Of a stretch of DNA of 21,128 nucleotides, positions 7,266 through 13,411 are shown in pieces. Numbering within the stretch: position 1 is the first letter of the stretch; every line of letters begins with the position of its first letter. This DNA comes from Thauera sp. (GTDB taxonomy: Bacteria > Pseudomonadota > Gammaproteobacteria > Burkholderiales > Rhodocyclaceae): NCBI GenBank assembly GCA_023150215.1, contig JAKLLJ010000017.1, positions 1 through 21,128 on the forward strand, written 5' to 3'. The notes below the pieces were generated by a model that saw nothing but the letters and a program-made list of their open reading frames with translations, was not told the origin of the DNA and did not search any database. The position numbers were made by a program, and so were the translations under genes.

Positions 7266-7571
7266 ATGACGCTGACCAAGGCCGAGCTCGCCGAGTTGCT
7301 GTTCGAGCAGGTCGGGCTCAACAAGCGTGAAGCCAAGGACATGGTCGAGGGCTTCTTCGAGGAGATCCGGACCGCGCTGGAGCGCGGCGACACCGTCAAG
7401 CTGTCCGGCTTCGGCAACTTCCAGTTGCGCGACAAGCCACAGCGCCCGGGTCGCAACCCCAAGACCGGCGAGGAGATCCCGATCACTGCGCGGCGCGTGG
7501 TCACTTTCCACGCCAGCCAGAAACTGAAGGCCGCGGTGGAGCAACTCAGCGATGCAAGCAAGCAGCCCTGA
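7266..7571 (+). CDS. ihfA: Integration host factor subunit alpha
   Basis: A 101-residue DNA-bending protein. It pairs with IhfB to make sharp bends at specific sites used in recombination, replication and sigma54 promoters. It has the full family pattern: MTLTKAELAELLFEQ, LSGFGNFQLRDKPQRPGRNPK and ITARRVVTFHASQKLK. Pro65 in GRNP is the residue that intercalates into DNA. It lies directly after pheT, the order found in many beta- and gammaproteobacteria. Its last 20 bases overlap the next gene. The alpha rather than beta assignment rests on both the sequence and the pheT-ihfA context. Confidence 0.97.
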   Translation: MTLTKAELAELLFEQVGLNKREAKDMVEGFFEEIRTALERGDTVKLSGFGNFQLRDKPQRPGRNPKTGEEIPITARRVVTFHASQKLKAAVEQLSDASKQP

Positions 7572-7932
7572 CGTGGGCGGCGTCGAACTGCCGCCGATTC
7601 CTGCGAAACGCTATTTCACCATCGGTGAGGTCAGCGACCTGTGCTGCGTCAAGCCACATGTGCTGCGCTACTGGGAGCAGGAATTCACCCAGTTGAAGCC
7701 GGTCAAGCGCGGCGGCAATCGACGCTATTACCAGCATCACGAGGTCATGCTGATCCGCCGTATCCGTCAGTTGCTGTATCAGGAAGGGTTCACGATATCC
7801 GGCGCCCGTAACCGGCTGGGCGAGTCGGCGATCCACGAGCAGGAGAACGGCCTTGAGCTCGAGCAGTGCAAGGCAACGCTGCGCGGGATCAGGGCGGAGA
7901 TCGCTGCAACGCTGCAGGCACTGCGCGCCTGA
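7552..7932 (+). CDS. MerR-family transcriptional regulator (ihfA-linked type)
   Basis: A 126-residue protein with one N-terminal winged-helix MerR domain (about 19-90: RYFTIGEVSDLCCVKPHVLR, then RRYYQHHEVMLIRRIRQLLYQEGFT). A short C-terminal helix follows (ENGLELEQCKATLRGIRAEI) that probably dimerises. It lacks the long effector-binding domain and the C-terminal cysteine motif of metal-sensing MerR proteins, so no inducer can be named. The ATG at 7552 lies inside ihfA and has GGAG (7538-7541) at 10-nt spacing; an in-frame GTG at 7573 is a weaker alternative. To my knowledge this small MerR protein sits behind ihfA in many proteobacteria, and its targets are unknown. A perfect 7-bp hairpin follows 4 nt after the stop. 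Confidence 0.88.
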   Translation: MQASSPDVGGVELPPIPAKRYFTIGEVSDLCCVKPHVLRYWEQEFTQLKPVKRGGNRRYYQHHEVMLIRRIRQLLYQEGFTISGARNRLGESAIHEQENGLELEQCKATLRGIRAEIAATLQALRA

Positions 7933-7936
7933 CCCG

Positions 7937-7957
7937 CGGCGCGTGCCGATCGCGCCG
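7937..7957 (+). other. Stem-loop after the merR-like gene
   Basis: CGGCGCG (7937-7943) pairs perfectly with CGCGCCG (7951-7957) around TGCCGAT. It begins 4 nt past the stop codon of the regulator but has no T-run, so at most it is a weak or factor-assisted terminator or a 3'-end stabiliser. The rest of the gap, to about 8080, shows no gene or clear signal. Confidence 0.4.
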
Positions 7958-8082
7958 GTCGATGTGGGCAGAGTTTCTGCGCGCTCGGGTTTCATGCCAG
8001 TGACTGAGGTCGGGCTCGGTGATGCCCTCGCTTGCGACGCGCTGTCAGGCCATCGAGGTTTTGAAAGGGCGCGGTAAAAAAC

Positions 8083-8111
8083 CTGGCAATTCTCGGGTAC
8101 GCTGCTATAAT
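8083..8111 (+). promoter_or_regulatory. Promoter for tRNA-Pro
   Basis: A perfect -10 TATAAT (8106-8111) lies 17 bp after CTGGCA (8083-8088), which matches 4 of 6 positions of the -35 consensus. The start point should be near 8118, about 6 nt before the tRNA. As at tRNA-Val, the discriminator is G/C-rich (GGCGGC), consistent with stringent control. Confidence 0.8.
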
Positions 8112-8122
8112 GGCGGCTTGTG

Positions 8123-8200
<78 letters not shown>

Positions 8201-8208
8201 AATCAAAC

Positions 8209-8232
8209 AAACCGGCTCAGGCCGGTTTTTTT
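8209..8232 (+). terminator. Intrinsic terminator after tRNA-Pro
   Basis: AAACCGGC (8209-8216) pairs with GCCGGTTT around TCAG, followed by a run of seven T (8226-8232). It starts 8 nt after the tRNA 3' end. Confidence 0.9.
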
Positions 8233-8260
8233 GTTGGTGTCGTTCGCCGGCGGCATGTCG

Positions 8261-8277
8261 GCACGCCGTGCTAATAT
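8261..8277 (+). promoter_or_regulatory. Candidate extended -10 promoter for surE
   Basis: TGCTAATAT (8269-8277) resembles an extended -10 element (TGn plus a 4-of-6 TATAAT match). No good -35 box is visible. An 11-nt palindrome, GCACG-C-CGTGC (8261-8271), overlaps it and could be an operator. The element lies between the tRNA-Pro terminator and the surE start, where a promoter is needed. The evidence is weak. Confidence 0.35.
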
Positions 8278-8329
8278 TTCCCCCCGGCCGGCAGGCGGGG
8301 CCCTTCGCAGCAACTCGCACGGAATTCAG

Positions 8330-9073
8330 ATGCGTATCCTGGTCAGCAACGACGACGGTTACTTCGCGCCGGGGATAGCGGCGCTAGCCGAGGCGCTAGC
8401 CACGCTTGGCGAGGTCACGGTGGTCGCGCCCGAGCGCGACCGCAGCGGCGCGAGCAACTCCCTGACGCTGGACCGGCCGCTTTCGCTCAAGCGTACCGCC
8501 AATGGTTTTCATCATGTCAACGGCACGCCGACCGACTGCGTACATCTGGCGGTGACCGGGATGCTCGACCATCTGCCCGACATGGTTGTTTCAGGCGTCA
8601 ACCATGGCGCCAACATGGGCGACGACACGGTTTATTCCGGTACCGTCGCGGCGGCTACCGAGGGTTTCCTGCTCGGCGTGCCATCGATCGCGGTGTCGCT
8701 GGTCAGCAAGTCGGCCACCGATTTCAGTGCCGCTGCGCGCGTCGCGCGTGATCTCGCCGAGCGCTTCATGCGCAACCCCTTCCCGCAGCCGATGCTGCTC
8801 AACGTCAACGTCCCCGATGTGGCCTACGAGCGCTTGCAGGGCGTGCGCGTCACCCGCCTGGGCAAGCGCCACAAGGCCGAACCCGTGGTGCGCAGCCAGA
8901 CGCCGCGCGGCGAAACCGTCTATTGGGTCGGGGCTGCGGGCGGGGCGGCCGACGCCGGTGAAGGCACCGATTTTCATGCGGTGGCCAACGGTTTCGTATC
9001 GGTGACGCCGTTGCAGATCGACCTGACCCACACCGGCCTGATTGCGCCGGTCTTCGACTGGTTGCAACGGTGA
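8330..9073 (+). CDS. surE: 5'/3'-nucleotidase SurE
   Basis: A metal-dependent phosphatase that removes phosphate from nucleoside monophosphates and short polyphosphates; it is linked to stationary-phase survival. It has 247 residues. The N-terminal MRILVSNDDG carries metal ligands Asp8 and Asp9, Ser39 lies in RDRSGASNSL, and Asn91 in VVSGVNHGANMGDD, followed by YSGTVAAATEG. The ATG at 8330 is the family start, preceded by a weak GGA (8321-8323). The frame is open further upstream only because it runs through the tRNA-Pro gene. Its stop overlaps the GTG of pcm (GTGA), so the two are translationally coupled. It heads surE-pcm-nlpD-rpoS. Confidence 0.97.
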   Translation: MRILVSNDDGYFAPGIAALAEALATLGEVTVVAPERDRSGASNSLTLDRPLSLKRTANGFHHVNGTPTDCVHLAVTGMLDHLPDMVVSGVNHGANMGDDTVYSGTVAAATEGFLLGVPSIAVSLVSKSATDFSAAARVARDLAERFMRNPFPQPMLLNVNVPDVAYERLQGVRVTRLGKRHKAEPVVRSQTPRGETVYWVGAAGGAADAGEGTDFHAVANGFVSVTPLQIDLTHTGLIAPVFDWLQR

Positions 9074-9723
9074 CTGTACGGGCTTCGGACCCTGGGCAGG
9101 CGGCGCGTGCGCGCGCACGGATGGTCGAGCGCCTGCGTACCCAGGGGATCCGCGACGAGCGTGTGCTTGCCGCGATGCAGGCCGTGCCGCGCCACGCTTT
9201 CGTCGACGAAGGGCTGGCCTTCAGTGCTTACGACGACACGCCGCTGCCGATCGGTTTCCAGCAGACGATCTCGCAGCCCTTCGTGGTCGCGCGCATGATC
9301 GAACTGCTGCGCAGCGGGCGCGAACTTGGGCGCACGCTCGAGGTGGGGGCCGGATGCGGATATCAGGCCGCGGTGCTGTCCTTGCTGGCGACCGAGGTCT
9401 ATGCGGTCGAGCGCATCCGCGCGCTCCTCGACCGCGCGCGCGCGAACCTGCGGCCGTTGCGGTTGGCCAACGTACGGCTGAAACTTGCCGATGGCAGCCT
9501 GGGTCTTCCCGAGGCCGCGCCCTTCGACACCATCATCGTCGCTGCAGCGGCGATCGGGCTGCCACCGGCACTCAAGGAGCAACTCGCCCCCGGTGGGCGG
9601 CTGATCATTCCCGTCGGCGGTGCTGAACAGCGCCTGCTGCTCATCGAGCGCCAGGGGGGCACGTTTCGCGAAACCTGGTGCGAAGCGGTCCGCTTCGTGC
9701 CCCTGATTGGCGGCACTGACTGA
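9070..9723 (+). CDS. pcm: Protein-L-isoaspartate O-methyltransferase
   Basis: Repairs aged proteins by SAM-dependent methylation of isoaspartyl residues in the cytoplasm. It has 217 residues. It shows the PCMT signature RHAFVDEGLAFSAYDD, the conserved TISQP (about 66-70), SAM-binding motif I LEVGAGCGYQAAVL (about 90-103), VYAVERI, and the late motif LAPGGRLIIPVG. The start is GTG at 9070, sharing four bases with the surE stop codon. There is no good Shine-Dalgarno, so translation probably depends on ribosomes finishing surE. nlpD follows after 15 nt. Pairing with surE is widely conserved and fits a stationary-phase damage-control role. Confidence 0.96.
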   Translation: MTVRASDPGQAARARARMVERLRTQGIRDERVLAAMQAVPRHAFVDEGLAFSAYDDTPLPIGFQQTISQPFVVARMIELLRSGRELGRTLEVGAGCGYQAAVLSLLATEVYAVERIRALLDRARANLRPLRLANVRLKLADGSLGLPEAAPFDTIIVAAAAIGLPPALKEQLAPGGRLIIPVGGAEQRLLLIERQGGTFRETWCEAVRFVPLIGGTD

Positions 9724-9738
9724 ACAACGGTATCTCGG

Positions 9739-10578
9739 ATGCACAAACGTACTCAATATTTCATCGTTCTCATCGCGGCCTTGCTCGGCGCCGGATGTGC
9801 CTCGCAGGGCACGGCGCCGGTGCGTGACGGCAGCGGTGTCGCCGCGGCGCCATCGGCTGCAACGGCATCGGTCTCCGGCTTCCACACCGTTCGTCCGGGC
9901 GAAACCCTGCTCGGTATCGCGCGCCAGTATGGTGTCACGCTTCCCGACCTCGTCGCCTGGAACCGCATCACCGATCCGGACCAGATCCATGTCGGACAGA
10001 CCCTGCGCGTCTCGGCGACCGCTGCAGCGACCGCGGGCAGTGTTGCGCCGGGCAGCGGGGGTGCCGTGGTGACGCCTGTTCCCCCTGCGGGATCCGCCGC
10101 CGCCAGCGTGCCGATCGTGCGTGAGCCGGTCGGCGGGCGGGCGCCGGTCGTCGAGCCGGCGGCCATCGAGCCGCCGACTGCGGTGCCAGGCGAGCAGGCG
10201 CCGGCGGCCAGCAGCGGCCAGTGGGCGTGGCCGTCGGCGGGCACGGTCGTCGCCGGCTTCAACGAGGCCTCGAACAAGGGCCTGGACATCGGCGGCAAGG
10301 TTGGCGATCCGGTTTTTGCCGCTGCCGCAGGCAAGGTGGTCTACGCGGGAAGCGGCCTGCGGGGATACGGCAAGTTGATCGTGATCAAGCATAATCAGGA
10401 GTTCAACTCCGTGTATGCTCACAACGACAAATTGCTGGTCAAGGAAGACGATCAAGTCACCCAGGGCCAGAAGATTGCCGAGCTCGGCAGTTCGGAAGCC
10501 GAGCGGCCGAAGCTGCATTTCGAGATCCGCAAGCAGGGCAAGGCGGTCGACCCGACCGGGTATCTGCCCGCACGATGA
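9739..10578 (+). CDS. nlpD: NlpD-type lipoprotein, LysM plus degenerate LytM domain
   Basis: An envelope lipoprotein of 279 residues. In E. coli, NlpD activates the septal amidase AmiC during daughter-cell separation. The signal peptide ends at a lipobox-like LGAGC (Cys20; Gly at -3 is less usual). A LysM peptidoglycan-binding domain (about 49-91, HTVRPGETLLGIARQYGV) is followed by a low-complexity Ala/Pro/Val linker (about 92-165) and a C-terminal LytM/M23 domain (about 172-279). The zinc-site histidine is Asn179 (SNKGLDI) and the first histidine of the HxH motif is Lys258 (KLHFE). His228 (YAHND) and His260 remain. This is the same degenerate pattern as E. coli NlpD, so it should be a regulator rather than an enzyme. 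In E. coli the main rpoS promoter lies inside nlpD. Confidence 0.94.
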   Translation: MHKRTQYFIVLIAALLGAGCASQGTAPVRDGSGVAAAPSAATASVSGFHTVRPGETLLGIARQYGVTLPDLVAWNRITDPDQIHVGQTLRVSATAAATAGSVAPGSGGAVVTPVPPAGSAAASVPIVREPVGGRAPVVEPAAIEPPTAVPGEQAPAASSGQWAWPSAGTVVAGFNEASNKGLDIGGKVGDPVFAAAAGKVVYAGSGLRGYGKLIVIKHNQEFNSVYAHNDKLLVKEDDQVTQGQKIAELGSSEAERPKLHFEIRKQGKAVDPTGYLPAR

Positions 10579-10590
10579 CAAGGGGGGCGC

Positions 10591-11529
10591 ATGGAAGAGC
10601 CGGCAAATCTTGACGACTTGGAAAGTCAACATGAACCGGATCTCCCGCCCGAGGTAGAGGTGTTCTCGTACCAGGCGCCGCCCGTGGTCGAGAACGAGTT
10701 CTTCAGCGACGTCACCCAGCTCTATCTCAACGAGATCGGTGCCAACCCCTTGCTCACGGCGGGCGAGGAGCTTGCCATCGCCCGCCGGGTGCGCGGGGGG
10801 GACTTCGATGCCCGCCAGACCATGATCGAGCGCAACCTGCGCCTGGTTGTCAACATCGCCAAGCACTACCTCAACCGGGGTATTCCGCTGCTCGATCTGG
10901 TCGAGGAAGGCAACCTCGGCCTCATTCACGCACTCGAGAAGTTCGATCCCGAGCGCGGCTTCCGCTTCTCGACCTACGCCACCTGGTGGATCAGGCAGAA
11001 CATCGAGCGCGCGATCATGAATCAGTCGCGCACCATCCGCCTGCCGGTGCATGTGGTCAAGGAACTCAATCAGGTGCTGCGCGCGCAGCGTCATATCGAA
11101 GCCGACAACAATGGCGAATCCTCGCTCGAGGACATCGCCACCCGCCTCGGTCGGACGATCGACGAGGTGCGAGCGATCCTGGCGCTGGCCGAGCACACCG
11201 CCTCGCTCGATGCACCGCTCGACATCGATCCGACGCTGTCGATCGGCGAGTCGCTCGCCGACGAGCACCAGGCGACCGCCGACGCGCGGATCCAGTGCTC
11301 CGAGGTCGAGCAACTCGTGCGCGAATGGCTGGCGATGCTGAGCGACAAGCAGCGTATGGTGATCCGTCATCGCTACGGCATCGACGAGTGCGAACTGCTG
11401 ACGCTGGAGGAACTCGCCGAGCGTCTGGAGCTCACGCGCGAGCGCGTCCGCCAGATCCAGCTCGAGGCGCTCGGGCAACTGCGGCGCATCCTGAAGCGCC
11501 GCGGCATCTCCCGCGATGCGCTGCTTTAG
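10591..11529 (+). CDS. rpoS: RNA polymerase sigma factor RpoS
   Basis: The stationary-phase and general stress sigma factor, 312 residues (E. coli 330). Region 1.2 lies near TQLYLNEIGANPLLTAGEE (about 43-61). Region 2 holds NLRLVVNIAKHYLNRGIPLL, then DLVEEGNLGLIHALEKFD and FSTYATWWIRQNIERAI. Region 3 contains RLPVHVVKELNQVLRAQR. Region 4 ends in the helix-turn-helix LTLEELAERLELTRERVRQI. The acidic N-terminus is family-typical. The ATG at 10591 has a G-rich AAGGGGGG just upstream and follows nlpD by 12 nt. Its 3' end overlaps by 4 nt a gene read from the opposite strand, and no terminator is visible. The RpoS rather than RpoD assignment rests on size, the absent long region 1.1 and the nlpD-rpoS context. 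Confidence 0.97.
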   Translation: MEEPANLDDLESQHEPDLPPEVEVFSYQAPPVVENEFFSDVTQLYLNEIGANPLLTAGEELAIARRVRGGDFDARQTMIERNLRLVVNIAKHYLNRGIPLLDLVEEGNLGLIHALEKFDPERGFRFSTYATWWIRQNIERAIMNQSRTIRLPVHVVKELNQVLRAQRHIEADNNGESSLEDIATRLGRTIDEVRAILALAEHTASLDAPLDIDPTLSIGESLADEHQATADARIQCSEVEQLVREWLAMLSDKQRMVIRHRYGIDECELLTLEELAERLELTRERVRQIQLEALGQLRRILKRRGISRDALL

Positions 11530-12311
11530 GTCTGTGGTGGGGGAGTGATGCTGGCCGGAAACGCGCGGAAGTAGAGTTCGCGGCTGGCGTAGGCCATTAC
11601 CGGCAGACTCGCCAGCAGCAGCGGTAGCGCCATCACGCTGACCATGATCACCGCGGCGAGGAGCAGGGCCCAGCACATCATCACGCCGAAGCGTCCAAAT
11701 ACCGTGCGTACGCTCGCCACCACCCCCGAGACCAGCGTCGCCCGGTGATCGTAGATGAGCGGGATCGAGAACGCCGACACCGCAAACAGGATGAAGGCGA
11801 GCACGCCGCCCATGATCGCGCTGTAGCCTGCGTAGCTCAGCACCATGTCCTCGATGTGGAGCAGGCGCAGGAAGCCGATCGGTTCGCGGCCGACCATGAA
11901 GCCGTAAAGGATGCCGGCGTCGGTGATCCAGATCAGGAACAGCAGGCCGCACACGAAAGAGATCACCCAACCGCCTCGCGGCATACTGCGAAAGCCCGCC
12001 CAGATATCGCCGAACACCGGATGACGGCCGCGGCGCAGCTTGTCGGACACCGCAAAGAAGCCGGCCAGCAGCACCGGACCGACGAGCATGAAGCCGCCCG
12101 CCAGCGACAGGCTCATCGGCGCGATCTGGCCAAATTCGAGCAACGCGAACAGCGCCGCGCCGATGACGACGAAGAGCGTCGCGAATGCCATGCTCAGCAG
12201 CGGGATGGCGCGGAACTGTGCCATGCCGAAGCGCAGTGCGGCGCCGATGTCCGCGAGCGCGAGCGGTGCTGGGCGCAGGTTGGAGGAGTCGGCAGAGGCG
12301 GGCGCGGACAT
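11526..12311 (-). CDS. DUF2189-like multi-pass membrane protein
   Basis: A 261-residue inner-membrane protein with about five to six hydrophobic segments (roughly 37-58, 66-87, 113-138, 164-186 and 208-240, the last long enough for two). The block SLAGGFMLVGPVLLAGFFAVSD followed by a basic stretch (KLRRGRHP) resembles the DUF2189 family, whose function is unknown. It is the last gene of the moxR-led unit and starts 11 nt after the mltB stop. An AGGA (12320-12323) next to that stop makes it the only downstream gene in the unit with an evident ribosome binding site. Its 3' end overlaps rpoS by 4 nt. No terminator is visible in either direction. The family call is moderate; the membrane topology is clear. 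Confidence 0.75.
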   Translation of the reverse strand: MSAPASADSSNLRPAPLALADIGAALRFGMAQFRAIPLLSMAFATLFVVIGAALFALLEFGQIAPMSLSLAGGFMLVGPVLLAGFFAVSDKLRRGRHPVFGDIWAGFRSMPRGGWVISFVCGLLFLIWITDAGILYGFMVGREPIGFLRLLHIEDMVLSYAGYSAIMGGVLAFILFAVSAFSIPLIYDHRATLVSGVVASVRTVFGRFGVMMCWALLLAAVIMVSVMALPLLLASLPVMAYASRELYFRAFPASITPPPQT

Positions 12312-12322
12312 GGCGAGATCCT

Positions 12323-13411
12323 TCAGCGGCGTTGGGCTCGCATCGCGTCGACCAGTCTGCGCAGGCGCAGCGCCTCCGCGAGCTCGAAGACCGACATGGC
12401 GTAGAAGCTGCTTCGATTGTAGCGCGTGATGACGTAGAAGTTCTGGTAGCCCAGCCAGTATTCAGTGTCGGCACCGGGTGTCTCGAGATCGACCAGGGTG
12501 GCGGTCTGTGCGGCAGCGCGGCCGTCCGCCGTGCTCACACCGTTGTCGGTGAGCAGGGCAGGCGCCAGGCTGGGCTCGATCCCGGCATCGACCAGCGTGG
12601 CCGCATCGCTGGCCGGGCCGAGGCGGGCGCGTTCGGCCACCGGTGCGCCGGGCTGCCAGCCGTGGACGCGCAGGTAGTTGGCCACGCTGCCGATCGCGTC
12701 CACCGCGTCGGTGTCGAAGTCGATGCTGCCATTGCCGTCGAAGTCGACGGCGTAGGTGCGCACGCTGCTCGGCAGGAACTGCGGGTAGCCGAGGGCCCCG
12801 GCGAATGACCCGTAGTAGCTGGCCGGCTCGCGCCCCTGTTCGCGTGCGAGCAGGAACAGCGCCTCGAGTTCGCGGCGGAACAGTTCGGCGCGTGGCGGGT
12901 AGTCGAAGGCCAGCGTGGCGAGTGCCGACAGGGTCTCGAAGTTGCCGGTGTTGCGCCCGTAGATCGTCTCCACGCCGATGATGGCGACGATGATCTCGGC
13001 GGGCACGCCGGTCTCGCGTGCTGCGCGTTCGAGGAGCTCGGCGTGTTCGTCCCAGAAGCGCATGCCGCCGTCGATCCGGGTGTGGTCGAGGAAACGCGCG
13101 CGGTAGGTGCGCCACGACCGTACCCCCTTGCGTGAGGGCGGGGTGATCAGGCGGATCACGTCCGGGTCGTGACGAGCGCCCGCCAGCGTGCGTTCGATCG
13201 CGGTGGCGTCGAAGGCGTGGCGCTGCGCGAGCTCGGCGGCGAAGGCCTGTGCCTGCGGGTGGTCCGCATACGAGGCAAGTGCGGCGGTGGGTGCGGCGAG
13301 CGCGACGCAGACGGTGGTCAGCAAGGCACCGAGCGCGTGCCGCAGGCGAGGGCGGAGCGATGTGGGCGGAGCGAGGTCGTGGCGGGCGGGCGTCGGGAGC
13401 ATCGTGTTCAT
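12323..13411 (-). CDS. mltB: Membrane-independent MltB-type lytic transglycosylase (GH103)
   Basis: Cleaves the MurNAc-GlcNAc bond of peptidoglycan in the periplasm, leaving 1,6-anhydroMurNAc. It has 362 residues. A basic N-terminus and hydrophobic stretch (about 26-47, ending ALA-S) form an ordinary Sec signal; no lipobox is present, so it should be soluble, unlike lipoprotein MltB of E. coli. The catalytic acid is Glu148 in IIGVETIYGRNTGNF. Further signatures are SYYGSFAGALGYPQFLPSS and a calcium-binding EF-hand-like loop (DFDGNGSIDFD) followed by DAIGSVANYL, as in E. coli Slt35/MltB. The ATG at 13411 overlaps the tgpA stop (ATGA) and has no evident ribosome binding site, which implies coupling; Met4 is an alternative start. 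Confidence 0.93.
   Translation of the reverse strand: MNTMLPTPARHDLAPPTSLRPRLRHALGALLTTVCVALAAPTAALASYADHPQAQAFAAELAQRHAFDATAIERTLAGARHDPDVIRLITPPSRKGVRSWRTYRARFLDHTRIDGGMRFWDEHAELLERAARETGVPAEIIVAIIGVETIYGRNTGNFETLSALATLAFDYPPRAELFRRELEALFLLAREQGREPASYYGSFAGALGYPQFLPSSVRTYAVDFDGNGSIDFDTDAVDAIGSVANYLRVHGWQPGAPVAERARLGPASDAATLVDAGIEPSLAPALLTDNGVSTADGRAAAQTATLVDLETPGADTEYWLGYQNFYVITRYNRSSFYAMSVFELAEALRLRRLVDAMRAQRR

Noticed and set aside
4883..7561. An 892-codon open frame on the minus strand across pheT and ihfA
   Set aside because: Same G/C-bias effect; it covers two well-conserved plus-strand genes and shows no recognisable domain.
8974..12474. An 1166-codon minus-strand open frame running across pcm, nlpD, rpoS and into mltB
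   Set aside because: It is antisense to several conserved genes and out of frame with the real minus-strand genes at its start; its composition is low-complexity Arg/Ala/His.
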